From the NCBI GenBank assembly GCA_037043015.1, contig CM073324.1, positions 27,234,097-27,298,096 of the forward strand: 64,000 nt of DNA, given 5' to 3'. A model generated the notes under the pieces. It saw only the letters and a program-made list of their open reading frames with translations. It was not told the origin of the DNA and did no database searches. Source of the DNA: Bryum argenteum. Its lineage: Eukaryota > Streptophyta > Bryopsida > Bryales > Bryaceae. Shown here in pieces: positions 11,943 to 23,230 of the stretch (within the stretch, counting starts at the first letter, position 1; the number at the start of each line of letters is the position of its first letter). The position numbers and the translations under genes were made by a program.

Positions 11943-14350
11943 CACAAGCTCCTTTCACAGCCCGCAAGGAGGCCGGCAGGAAGAGGAGCCCGTAGAGGTA
12001 AAGGCCCAGAGGATGAGGCTGGACCATCGTCTAAGAAAGAAAGAGATCCCAATTGGTCGAAGTCAGAGATTTTGGGACTGATAGAGGCAAAACGGCAGGA
12101 GTACTTGGACGAGATGAGCGTCCAGGATGCAAGAGAGCTCATGTGCCCCGAATTGGGCAAATGGGGTAAGATTGCCATGATACTGAATTCTTCTAAGGGA
12201 GAGGGTGATGTGGAGAGAGATCGGGACGCCTGCAAGTACAAATGGAGTACCTTGTTGTCAGATTTAAAAAAAATCTGGGACTTCCATTCTCGAACTGGGA
12301 GGAACTCCGAAGAGTACTTCACCGAAACCACTTCCGATGAGAAAAAGCTCCATAAACTGCCCAAAGCTTTCTACCTCTCCGCATATAGAAATATGGCGGA
12401 TTGGTTGAAGGACAAGGCAACCATGAGGCCACCGCATGCCAGAGATACAATGGACCCGGCAGATGGTAATTTTCAGTCCCCAATCCTTGATGATATTGGA
12501 ATAGCTGGCGGTTTCCTTGACAGTATGGGGGATGAAGGAATGTGGCCAGTTGACATAGGCCCTACAACGACACACATAGATCTCACAGCATCAGAGTCTC
12601 CGGTGATAACCTCCGCTCAGAGCCACCGAGGATTATTTCAGAATCTCAGCGCCGGTGGCATGCCAGTGTCCGCCCAGGCTACATTCACCGTGGTAGATCT
12701 CGCCAGGAACATGGGAGACCTGAGGAGCCCACAGAGAATGCGGCAGGAGATGGATCTTAATGCCCCCCCCCCGCACCAGTTGTATCTCCTCTCAGGTCCA
12801 CCCCCGCCCCTCTGCGTGCGTCGTCTGCAGGTTTAGGAGCTGCCGCATCTGCACCAGCAGGTACATTCCCTGCCGTGTCTAGGCAGGGACGAAGACTACA
12901 GGAGATTCACGTGTTATCTTCGACAGCCACGTCTGCAGCAGCGGAGCTCAGAAAGGCCATAGGAAGTACAGGACATAAGCGGAAAAGAACAGCGGAAGGT
13001 AGTGCGATTGCAGACGGTGTTACAAAAAGCGCGGAACAGATGGTCAGAGCACTAAGCGACATCAACGACACCCAGAAATCAACGGAAAAAGAGAAGCTCC
13101 AGGTACAGTCTCAACTATTCCATCAAAACTTGGAGTATAAAAGGGAGCGAGACAGGCTGAATTTGGAGAATACTCGCATAGCGCAAGAGCACACGCGACT
13201 GGGGTTAACCCCTAAAAATCCAGGAAAACCGATTCGGTTTTCTGAGATTTCGGGCAGCTCATTTTAAGCATATAAATTGATATTTTTGCCTAAGATTTTT
13301 ATTGGGTGCTCCCCATACAGTAATGTGTATGTGGTAAAATTTTCAAAGTCAAATTTTAATTTTATAACCTTCATCTAGAAATTTTAGGTTTCAAGTCCAA
13401 ATCGGGCAGTTTAAAATAATTTTTTTTTTTTTTTTTTTTTTTTAGAAATATGTTCATTACCAAATTACTATTCAAATTCCAATGTGTCCGAAGTCAAAAA
13501 GTTTACCAATTTTACAAGGGCAGCCTCCAAAACTTTCAAAAACAATCTTCACAATTTCTAGTAATTTTACAATTTTTTCTTTCAAAAATTGCCAAAATTC
13601 GAGATTTTGGATTTTTTCCAAGATTTTTTTTTTCAAAATTCACATTATCATAAATGCACCTTCTCACCGTCGAGATTTTTCTCAAACTAAATATATCATA
13701 CGTGGTGCTTGTTTTACTATATGGTTGTTTTTAGACCTTCTTTCATAAAATATTTTACGTTAAGGTCAAAAAGTGGGAATTGGTCTCTAAAATTTTGCAT
13801 GAGCATACCCAACTTGATTACCTACATGAAAAAAAATGAGGGAAAAATATTTGGAATAACAATCATCAAGTTGCCCTTGGCACCATTTAGACAATGCCTC
13901 TCACGCAGCGGCAAAAAAAAGTGTTGGTCAAACTTTGATTGTTATGATCTCACAAATGACAAACATCCAACGGTTGAAATTTCGACCAGTCCTTTGTATA
14001 CAAGTTAGGTACAAGATCTTACGGTTCAAAGTCTAAAACCGGAAAAAAAAGTTTCTCCATTTCCCCATTTCCCAACGAAGGTGAAAAATGGCAGTTTTTG
14101 GTTCTGGAGGTCGAGGAAACCCCTGGATTTTTAGGGGTTAATGAACCAAACCATGGTAGTACAGGCAATTGCGAACTTGGCCTCTGCCATTTCGCGGTCT
14201 GTTGGACAAGTACCGCCTCCGACTCCTCCAAATGACTCTAATCGCCCAGAGCAAAGGCCTCCAAAGAGGAGCCAAATTCACCTGCACCAAGTACAGAACC
14301 AGAATTCATCAAGGAGTAGTTCTTATGAGTCCCTAGACAAAGAGTTATGA
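11943..14350 (+). pseudogene. Harbinger Myb/trihelix-like protein gene, interrupted
   Basis: In Harbinger elements this second protein binds the element's subterminal DNA and helps the transposase reach the nucleus. The frame opens at 11943 after an acceptor-like site; the first in-frame ATG is 12114. A basic stretch (GRGARRGKG) leads into a Myb/trihelix-type domain with the tryptophans of DPNWSKSEI, GKWGKIA, KYKWSTLL and KKIWDF. The C-terminal part is a charged helix (DTQKSTEKEKLQ, KRERDRLNLEN), typical of these proteins. Two lesions are seen. A run of ten C at 12763-12772 shifts the frame, because the downstream sequence continues in another frame through 12875-13204. A TTAA element occupies 13209-14137. 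After it the frame resumes exactly at 14138 and ends at 14350. Confidence 0.8.
13209..14137. mobile_element. TTAA-flanked element (929 bp), family 1, inside the Myb-like gene
   Basis: Exact TTAA on both sides (13205-13208 and 14138-14141). The inverted ends share CCCCTAAAAATCCAG (15 bp). The interior is AT-rich, has a T-tract at 13422-13443, and aligns with 34493-35385 and more distantly with 17639-18741. It has no long reading frame. The TTAA duplication with CCC termini points to a non-autonomous piggyBac-like element. Removing the element plus one TTAA (933 bp, a multiple of three) rejoins the Myb frame, which confirms the boundaries to the base. Confidence 0.9.
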
Positions 14351-14528
14351 AAATTTCAGAAACTCTCAGTGTTTGAGTTCCCACCTGTTATTTTGTAGCA
14401 CCCACCTGGCTCTATGCATCCCATACTCGTCCACTGCTAATTACAAATTCAAAGATGGACTTGACAGATTAGTATAGAGTCCCTAGTTTGTTGAATTAGA
14501 AAATGCCGAAAAGGCAATAACACAAAAG

Positions 14529-14560
<32 letters not shown>
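14529..14560 (+). repeat. A-homopolymer (~32)
   Basis: A run of 32 A lies in the gap between the two convergent Harbinger genes. It is a likely site of length polymorphism or assembly error. Confidence 0.9.
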
Positions 14561-14562
<2 letters not shown>

Positions 14563-14739
14563 GTCACCCAATCACTTTGTTCAATGTAATACAATTTCTG
14601 TTATCAATATAGCTACTATATTCTAGAACATGGCACACAGATTCTAAGGTACATGGTGAGTTTGCTTACCGCAGCTTCGACATGAAGGTCGGTGTCTCCC
14701 CACCCTCCCATCCGCACCTCCTGCGAATTCAGCCAACAT

Positions 14740-15870
14740 TCAAGGCCTCTCCTGGACAAGGAATGCCGCAAGCATCCCTCGTTTCCTTTCTCCCTGTACT
14801 TCTTCACGTGGGGGGCCGTCCTCGCCTGGCCGCTCCTCGCCGGGGTCTTCGTCCAAAGTAGGTGCCATTCCCTCCCGCTGGAGCATCGTGAGAAGACGAT
14901 CAACCTCTTCCGCGCTCTGCCCGAGCAGGAGGTTATGGAGATATCTGAAGACACCACGACATCCGGAAGCAATGTCACATGTAGGTCAGAGGCGCTATGC
15001 AGCTCCCGGAAGGTCTGCTTAAGTATCCCGAATGCGTTCTCAACAACACTTCGTGCACGGGAGAGTTTCCTATTGAAAAGTGCCTCTTGTACCGATCTCC
15101 TCACCCCCCCAAAATCCCTGTATGGTGTGATTAGCCAGGGCAAGATCGAGTATCCTTTATCGCCGATCAAGTAGGGTGTGAACCCATCCACTGCATCATT
15201 AGGATCAAACAAGGCCGTTGTGGTTGCTTTATGATAAAGCATGGACCTGCGCAATTGTCTGGCATCGTTGGTTGACCCGGGCATTCCAACAGACAGGTCT
15301 ATAAACTTCCTGCTCCGGTCGACTACGGCCTGACATTGCATAGTATAGCCTCCAGATTTAAAATAAAAATAATCCTCAGGACTCGTGTTTGGCTTACGGA
15401 TTGGGAAGTGTGTGCCATCGATGGCGCCCACCACACCTGGCAATCCCGAAAACTCCCTGAATTGGGCCATTGTCAGCTGCAATCGGTTTCCTGTTGGCCA
15501 CGAAATCTCATGGCGGAGTTCATCGTTCACGGCCTTGACCACATCCCTTATAATCCCTGAGGTCGTACTAACACCGATCGCAAAAAATTTTGAGCACAAT
15601 AACAAGCTAGCCCCTTGACAGAGTTTAAAAAGGCAGCATGCAACACGGACTATGGGAGGAATAGCTAGACGGTAGTGAGTGTTTTATTTTTCTATGTGGG
15701 GCCGCAAGAGATTTGTAAGACTAAAGACTGCAGACTTCGTGAGCCTGAAATTTTCAAGCCACCTGTTGTTGTCGTACTCTTGGAGTACAAAACGAGAGAA
15801 CCAGGAGGTGGATCGGGGGAGAACCCACCATCCAAGCTCCTGGTCTAACAATGTCGTGGCATGAGCAATT
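14740..15870 (-). pseudogene. PIF/Harbinger DDE transposase (HARBI1-like)
   Basis: Catalyses excision and TWA-targeted insertion of Harbinger elements. Reading the minus strand, the N-terminal part has STSWFSRFVLQEY, typical of the region before the catalytic core, then PIVRVACCLFKLCQGAS (helix-turn-helix-like), then the DDE core: GAIDGTHFPI (first Asp), DARQLR, GDKGYSILPW (second Asp) and RARSVVENAFGILK (Glu). The motif LHNLLLGQS follows. There is an in-frame TAA near 15692 between HIEK and THYRLAIP. A one-base frame change lies near 14950, because LHNLLLGQS and the C-terminal end (stop at 14740) read in another frame from the core. The start codon is not clear. It shares the element with the Myb-like gene. 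Family call is secure; activity is unlikely. Confidence 0.88.
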
Positions 15871-16701
15871 ACTCAAATCATGCGAACCGATGACAATTGT
15901 GTTCATATTGACCAAAGTCTCGTGAATCGTACCAACGCCGATCGACCCCTCTCTTCATCGGGAGCAATTACCTCGTCGGTAGAAACATTGTGTCAACAAC
16001 GCTCGCGGAAGGAGTACCAGAGAAGGCAAAGAAAAACGCTACATTCTCGAGGATCGAGACGCTGGTCCATACCGGGAGGGATCGAGTACTACGACGTATA
16101 ACTTCGCGAAACCCTAATTCTAAATAATCCCGCTCTGCACGATTCTACTTGATGAAACTCAAACGAAATGCGTCGACGAAACGTACCTACCAAAGATCGG
16201 ATATTTGCGGCCGCGACCTTACCACCGAAAACCACCGAAATGAATCAAACTTGCCCCCAATTGCACACGCGCATGAACCATCCGGGAGCGACTACACCTC
16301 GCAAAAGACAGACAACCCAAACACGACGCCCAAAGACACACCGAATTCTCATGCGAAACAAAATAGAAACGTTCAAGAAGAGGAGTTCGCGTGAGAAAAG
16401 ATGACGCCCTCGGGCCGCTTTCATTGCCCGCCATTTCACAGTGCCCCCCCCCCGCCTCGAACCCGTGGTTTTCCACAGCCAGTCATTTCATTACCATCCC
16501 CAATCTCTTTTCGTATTTTAACCATGATGAAAAATGCGGGGGCATGGAGCCACGTCGGTGTGAACCACGAAGTCCATACCACCATCGCTTCGTACCCATC
16601 CCATCCAAAATAACCAGTTCCAGTTCTGATGAATGTAAACACGTTCGAGATAATTCGCACTGTACAGAGTTAACGCCTACAACCATGTAGACACCAGTCC
16701 A
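15871..16701. other. Harbinger right non-coding region
   Basis: Subterminal DNA upstream of the transposase. Short frames on both strands show no motif. It presumably carries the transposase promoter and binding sites for the Myb-like protein. Confidence 0.4.
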
Positions 16702-16721
16702 CCGGTGCGAATGGGGCATAA

Positions 16722-17365
16722 GGGTAGGTGTGCCAATTTCTTACCGAAAGGGCAAGAAAGAAAGGTGGCCAGGTTCACTTGTCTTCCATGCCATGTCGCC
16801 ATGCACCTCCCCTCTTACTCCGAACGTAGAATTTGGACTGTTCAGCGCAAAACTCCAGGAGTCCAGGCTCTCCCTTTTGGACTGTCCCTCCATCTCACTC
16901 TCAAAGTGTTCTTACTAAAAATAGGAACTCCATGCCTTTTTGCACTTTATCGGTGCAATTTCCTGTTGTCTATCTTGATATATATATTTCTCCATTTTTA
17001 AAAGATGTTGCAAAGGTCTCAACTGTACTACATGTGATCTCTTTAACTTATGTCATGGTCGGTTTTGGCTTACATCGATAGCTTGTCGTCTACTAGTACG
17101 TGCAACATGTCAAATTGAATCATGTGGTGTGGACCTCTACAAAATATGACATGGGAATTCTACTTCGTGGTAGAGTGTTGGATGATTCAACTATAAAATG
17201 ACTTTGCGTAATCTTGAAAATATATCTTCTAAACACATTAAATGTTTAGATAAAAGTGTCGACCATGTAAGGCACAACCACAAAAATTATTCTGAAAATA
17301 AATCTCAAATGTTAAACAGGAATGAAATTTTTTTGGAAGTCACCAACAACCTACATTGATTGGGA
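16722..17365. other. intergenic, nothing recognised
   Basis: Short frames only. The sequence grows more AT-rich toward repeat X. Confidence 0.5.
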
Positions 17366-19560
17366 GATCATTGTGTTTTAGTACTAGAAACAAACTGTGA
17401 AAGTTCCTCATTTTCACTTTGGAGTGGAAATTTACCAACAAATGAATCGCATTAAAAAAATCACCAGAGATCATAATGTTTTAGTACTAAAAACAAACTG
17501 TGGAAGTTTGTCATTTTCACTTTGGAGTTGAAATTTACCAACAATTCACTTGCAATCAGAGAATCGCCAACTAGAAAGTTGCTTGCCTTCATCTAAAGAG
17601 CACACTTGTACCCAAAATATTAAAAATATCATCATTAACCCCTAAAGGTCCTTAAAAACCGAAACGGTCTTTTGCTATTTTGGTCACCCTTAGTTTCTTA
17701 GTAAAAATTGATATTTTAGGATGATTTTTTGAGGGTGTGTGAGTTACCCTCCAAGGTTACTGCTTCAAAAATTGCATCAAAATATTTGCATTTTATGAGG
17801 TTATTTGGCAAATTTTAGAATTGAGGGTTCGGGAGGGCAGGTTGGGCTGAGCTCTGCACCAACGAGCGGGAGGTTGGAGAATAGGGCAAACAAGGGGCAC
17901 AACAAACAAAATTCTTACGGGGCAGGGGATTTAGGGTCTGATAATGGACTGACCCGGCATTCCAGAGCTCTTACTAGTAGGAGTTCAGCCAATAAGGCAC
18001 CTCCAAGGCACCTCCATGCCCATCCATCATCAATTTATGTCGGTAGCCTTTTAGAATCTTGGGCATGTGTCAGGCACCTCTTGCCTTTCGCATGATGGAC
18101 CCCTTTAGGAGGGGAAGGGAGCCCAGCCTCCATGGCTGCCCCTCTCATTTCACTTGCTTTTTCCTTCAGTCTCCACTTGAATCTCACAAATTCTTGAGAT
18201 TTGAAGTTTTTTGAATTTTTTTTTCACTAATACATTGCATGTTCATAAAGCAATGCCCTCACCGTTCATATTCTAGAAATTCAAAAGTGTCATTCCACAA
18301 TGTTGATATTTCTAAAACCGCACCTCTAAGCCGATATTTGACCCCCATGTACAAAACAATTTTACTTTCTGCCTTACAAACAAGGGCAACCTCCAAAATT
18401 TTGCACGCATACTCAACTTAGATACCTACTTGGAAAAAAAATAGACCAAAATGTTTGGCCAAAAAATCATCAAGTCCCCCTTTGCACAAAGTGGACAATG
18501 TTTTTTGGGCAAGGCCAAAAACAAATTCTGCATCAACTTTGAACGTTATGATCTCACATCTTATGCACATCCAATGGCTGAAATTTTGAGGATTGTTTCA
18601 CAACGTAGTTTTCTTTGAGATCTTATGGTTGGAATTACTAAAAATTGTAAAAAAATTGGTTCGTGCTCCCATGACCTCAAAGTGGTAGAAAATTGCAGTT
18701 TTGGGTGTTGGAGCTTCCAAAAACACAAGGATCTTTAGGGGTTAAAAATCATTGGATCCTATAGTAGCCTTGCAATGGTGAAAATTGCCATAAATGTTAC
18801 AAAGTAGTCCAAAACTACACCTCTAGCACTCAAACCTACGACCTATTGTCGAAACATCTTCAATCAAGTCAAGATTTCTACCACTAAAACTAGACTCTAG
18901 TTGGAATCTATCCCAAAAAATAAATTTGAAATCTAATGAAGCAGATATAGCTCCTCAAACTTCATCCACTTTTTCACTTTATTCATTGTAGAAACATCAT
19001 GGCAATCCTAGTACTAAACTTATTTGGATCAAAAAGCTTCCAACTAGAAAGTTGTTAAGATCCATCTGAAGATTATACTAATGTAAAAGAAATCTATGAT
19101 AAAATATTTTTGATTTCTCATGATAGGCTTGGAATGGTAGAACATGCCCAATCTTTGAATGCTCAAAACCAAAAGCTGTTGTCACTAAAATACATGTCGA
19201 TAATTCATGCTTCATTGTATGGACCGTCTGCTATTTTTCCTACAAAAATTAGACTTGATTTGGGACTCAACCCAAGTAATGTTGTCAATAATAGACTTTG
19301 GATGGAGAAGTTATGGCTCTTCAAAGTTTCTGCCCTTCATCGAGAATGTATCAAAACAACCCCAAGGACGGACAAGGGTGAAAGTCTTTTTGATTTTGTA
19401 CAGTCTACTATCAACTAAATTTTCAATTATGAAGTTTAAATTCCCATATCTTTCTAACATGAATATCCATGCTTCAAAATTCCTTGTACTTTTAGGGTAT
19501 ACTCACTCTCAAAACAGTCAAAAGTTTGAAAATACTATTAGGGAATGCTAAGATTTGCCC
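17366..19560 (-). repeat. dispersed repeat X, minus-strand copy, split by a TTAA element
   Basis: 17366-17634 and 18746-19560 together match the reverse complement of parts of 59099-60645, although diverged. Shared landmarks include TTATGGCTCTTCAAAGTTT, AGTAGTCCAAAACTA and a CATTTTCACTTTGGAGT-like block. That block is itself duplicated in tandem here (17366-17443 and 17470-17543). The gap 17639-18741 is the inserted element. The 102-codon and 114-codon frames at 19110-19551 have no motif. Superfamily unknown. Confidence 0.65.
17639..18741. mobile_element. TTAA-flanked element (1103 bp), family 1
   Basis: Exact TTAA on both sides (17635-17638 and 18742-18745). The ends are CCCCTAAAGGTCCTT and, inverted, CCCCTAAAGATCCTT. 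The interior is a diverged relative of 13209-14137, sharing for example TTATGATCTCACA and CATCCAA blocks. No coding capacity seen. piggyBac-like by target and termini. Confidence 0.85.
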
Positions 19561-20129
19561 CAAACTATTGTATATACTTAAATTTTCTCAAGCTGGGTAC
19601 CAAATCAGTTGAATAGCGGAACTTCAAAAATTCACCAAGAATTGAGATTATATTTTATCAAATTTTATTTTTTGTACATGTAAAAAACATACTAAGGCAT
19701 GATCTCACTGTTCTAACTTTCAATCCAACAATTTTTTATGTTCCTCTTTTTAATATTGAAACTCGGCCTTTGATTTTAGATTTAGCATATTTCCATGTGT
19801 ACCAAGTATTTCTTTAGGTTTTATAAGTCCTATGAGGGTAAAAATTGTGTATCCATATTCGTAAATGACCAAAGATGTCATATTACGAATATGTGAGGAC
19901 TCAGTCGGAACCCATTCAAAACTCTATGATTTTAGATTTTCAGTATTTTGAAATGGCCACTATGCCAATTGAAGATTAATTTCAAGGGATTTGACCATTT
20001 GTACATTCTTAAGAAATTCTCCAAGTTGGTTTCCTTAATTTGTCGATATCATGTTTACTGGGAGCCCTCGGCATGTTACTAGCTTCTGGACTGCTTTGAG
20101 TCCACAAGTATAAGTAGCATAGGACATTC
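19561..20129. other. intergenic, AT-rich, nothing recognised
   Basis: No frame or repeat could be assigned. Confidence 0.5.
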
Positions 20130-20213
20130 CATTAAGGTAAAGACATTACGAACAGACGCTGTATTCACGCCAATCTCTTATTGGAGATTGGAGTTCTTAT
20201 CTATCTATCTAGC
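20130..20213 (+). mobile_element. SINE 3' tail fragment
   Basis: Matches the 3' part of the SINE copies at 58640-59010 (reverse) and 36440-36604: GACATTACGAACAGACGC, ATTCACGCCAATC, then GGAGTT and a CTATCTATCTAT tail. The tRNA-like head is missing or too diverged to see. Confidence 0.65.
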
Positions 20214-22044
20214 ATAGGAAACATGTTTTGAAAAGCCTCAAGTCATATTTTTCTCCTAAATATGCTATTTTTGGCCCTAAAAACATCACTCCCTTTTTCG
20301 CAATAAGGATTTTATTTATTTATTATTATTTATTTTTCTTTTTCTTTGTCTTCCGACTTTGGGCAGTTTTGATTGGTTGTTTTCCCCTGGACAAAATAAC
20401 ACTAACTTTCTGTACCTTTCTAGTGCAACAGCCTTCAGTGTAGTTTGACCGATTCTCTGTGCACTAGAGTCGTCTTGCATTTGTAACCAAAAGAAGAAAG
20501 AAATGGAAGAGATAAGATCATGAAAGAAAAGACTACTTAAGAGAAGCGGAGAAAACGGAAAAGGAATCCAGACTGAAACACACATGCTGCACAGCGAGGC
20601 TAACCTAGCGTGGAGGTACCGGCGGCACACGATGATTTCTTATGATCATTATTTTTTACACAAATTATGGGTTTTCATACTGCATGACTAGGAGCGAGGC
20701 CCATGCTGATTTCGCCCCTTCTTCATGTTCACGTATCGCACTGTAAAATGAGATTCAAGTAGAATGAAGGAGAATGACTGCCGTCAAAGTACATAGCGGA
20801 CTACAGCAAACAACCGGGAGTGGCCGGAATCGTCTCTGCTAATCTGGCTTCTTGTAGGACCGCTGGGGACCGTATGCAGCCGGTGGTGGAGCAGGATCAT
20901 TGTGGGAGGTCGCAACCTCACGAAAGAAGTCGCGAAGTCGAGGTAGGTTGCAAGGGCCTCGTTTGCGGCCCAGTGGGCATGCTTCACAGAAACAAACTAG
21001 TCAAGGCACCGAATCCGCCCACAAACTCATCCTGTCAGAATTCCTGGATACTTTCCGCATGATGTGAGGCGACGTCATCGCAATGGATATATGCTTTACC
21101 CAGCCACAGATGATAAGAATTCGTTATCGACTGCCAACCCAAGTCCCAACTGCGATCCAGCTCCAGTCCATATCGTCTCCGGAACACAACTTGCGACGAC
21201 GGGACCACTTGAACCAATACAGCTTAAGCCCTAAAGCTACGTGCCCTGATTTCAGCATTGGAGCATCCCTCGCCGCATCTCCCTCAAACCACCCTACAAA
21301 GAGCACAGTTGGCGTGAGCTTTACCGTGAGCTTTCCCGTGAGCTTCGAGGTGCCAGAAGTGTTTCACTAAAATTCTCCTCAGCTTTGCCTGTTAACGGTT
21401 CTCTATAAGAGACTACTTCATAGACTTCAATTTGACAAGCCTAAAAGCTTTGCAAGGATTTCACTTGCAAGTTGCAACAAGACAAACGAGGGTTTGTTGT
21501 CTTGTTGATACAAGGAGAGTGAGAAGTGAGAACTTGCGGTAAAAAGAGTTGAATATGACAAGACGAGGAGCTCGTTGGCTAGAACGGGAAAATGACATAA
21601 GCCTTGACGGTCGCGTTGGAGCGAGAAATTGCAAGTGCTCCTTGGAAGTGCCCTTGGGGGCCTCTTGACGAGGGGCACAACGCATGCTCTTCTACCCTGA
21701 AAACTGCCCTCATTTGCTGCAAGCAAAGATTCTTCATATAAAACATTGTCATCTCTTCAATGTAACAATGGGGATTCTTGAGGCATTTAAGATGCTCTTG
21801 AACACTTACTATCTTTAATTAGTACTATTTTTCATTATTTGACATAATTTTTGTACTTATGTGGATTTTGGCATTTTTGACGATACTTTCTAAAATGTCA
21901 AAGAATACTTTTAGCACATCGTTCCTTATATCTTTGGAAAAGAAGGACAATTGCTTATGAAAGTGTATTGGGTCCCTCACCATAAACTTCAATAAAATTA
22001 GTACTTTACTAGGCAAAGCTGTCCTAAACCGACTATAATTAAAA
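20214..22044. other. intergenic, no recognised gene
   Basis: Frames of up to about 100 codons on both strands (20316-20630, 21083-21370, 21427-21726) carry no domain, and opposing frames overlap, so none is called. A small triple repeat of a GTGAGCTTT-like core lies near 21315-21350. Confidence 0.4.
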
Positions 22045-22046
22045 TA

Positions 22047-23228
22047 GATTGCTTGTCAATTGTCACAAAAGAAATTTGTGGCATACTATTTGATCCACCC
22101 TAGTTTGCTTTGACCCTTGTAGGATCTGGTACCTAACTTCTACATGATAATGTACACCATATCTCAAACCAAAAGTCCTCACCATTTGTGAGATCATAAA
22201 TTCATAATGTTCAAAGTTGAAGAAAAGGTATTTTGCCTTGTTGTTGAAAGGGAAAGTAGTGCTTCAATGGAGTCCAAAAAAACCATTCTGAAGGTAATTA
22301 CTGGCGTTGCCTGCACACGCCATACAACTACAATAAGTTAATTGGGTTTTCTATGCTCCAGAGAGGATGCACACATAGGGAGATAGTATATACTTTGCAT
22401 GTGAGTGTAAGAAGTGTTCACAACCTTCATTAGGAACATGTTTTAGATGTGAACTGTATGCATGGAGGTAGAACTCGAGAGGCGATGCCGCTTGTGGAAC
22501 AAAATATCAGTTAATTAGTAAAACATGGAGGTGGGGGATTATAGTTTGGTAGTGTATGTGCATAACATGCTTGGACTTGGATTCATATGCAATGTGGAGG
22601 GGCGCATCAATTAGATTCGTTATCATAACATTTTAGAGGAAATGTCTACATGGTAATTTTCAAGTTGAACTAAAACCGTTCTCGTATTATGTTCCAACAA
22701 GACAATGCTCTCATTCACACAACAAAGATGCTTCAAGAGTGGTTCTCAGTGCAACTTTTTACTCTCCTACCTCGGCCACATAAATCGCTTGATTTGAATC
22801 CCATTATATACTTTTGGTCAATTCTCAAACAGACACTCAATCAATAGGAGAGACGTCTATATGGATATTTAGAACTATGGGATAGTGTGGTGGAAGTTTT
22901 CCACTCAATTACACTAGATGATTGTGGGAGGCTTGTGGAAAGTATGCCACATAGAATTGAGGGTGTAATAAGAATAAAAGGGAGGTGGGCAAAGTATTGA
23001 AAGATCATCTTTCAGGGGTTGGCAAAAGTGATGAAATGCCTCGGTGAACTTTGAATTTTCTGAATCTTTTTAGAGCTTTAATATTCAAAGAGTTCTTCCT
23101 CTAATATGTATCATATATTACTTAGTGTGTTAATAAAATTACATGTTCCATTTTCATGTGTTCATTTTCTACCCACAAAGGATAGAATGAAGTGTTAGCA
23201 GATGTTTGGTCAGTTTTGACAGCCACTG
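22047..23228 (+). mobile_element. Tc1/mariner transposon relic
   Basis: The interior encodes a decayed Tc1-type transposase (separate entry). A possible right end reads inward as CAGTGGCTGTCAAAACTGAC (23209-23228) and is followed by TA. A weakly similar inverted stretch begins near 22047, also beside TA. The implied length of about 1.2 kb suits the superfamily. The coding relic is secure; the end positions are tentative. Confidence 0.55.
22500..23000 (+). pseudogene. Tc1/mariner transposase, C-terminal part
   Basis: From 22689 one frame reads MFQQDNALIHTTKMLQEW (second catalytic Asp block), then SLDLNPIIYFWSILKQTL, then ELWDSVVEVFHSI and LVESMPHRIEGVI, ending at 22998. This is the DD34E catalytic half of a Tc1-type transposase, with the LxESMPRRI-like signature of fungal and animal Tc1 proteins. 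One in-frame TAG lies near 22844, and the expected Glu of NPIE is Ile. The upstream GGGG-FG block (about 22525) keeps traces of the VKHGGGSIMVWG motif, with further stops. It is a dead DNA-transposon gene. Confidence 0.8.
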
Positions 23229-23230
23229 TA

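Larger units (their letters stand above)
11115..16718. mobile_element. PIF/Harbinger DNA transposon, nearly complete
   Basis: The termini are a perfect 17-bp inverted repeat TGCCCCATTCGCACCGG (11115-11131 and 16702-16718), flanked by TAA on both sides (11112-11114 and 16719-16721), the 3-bp target typical of PIF/Harbinger. Inside are the two genes expected of this superfamily: a Myb/trihelix-like DNA-binding gene on the plus strand and a DDE transposase on the minus strand, in convergent order. Total 5604 bp, of which 933 bp is a later TTAA-element insertion. Both genes carry damage, so this copy is probably not autonomous, but the perfect ends suggest it inserted fairly recently. Confidence 0.93.

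Noticed and set aside
11456-12364. 302-codon minus-strand open frame
   Set aside because: It lies antisense to the Harbinger Myb-like domain, has no recognisable motif, and its first codon is not tied to a promoter or splice site. It is most likely a shadow of the opposite coding strand.
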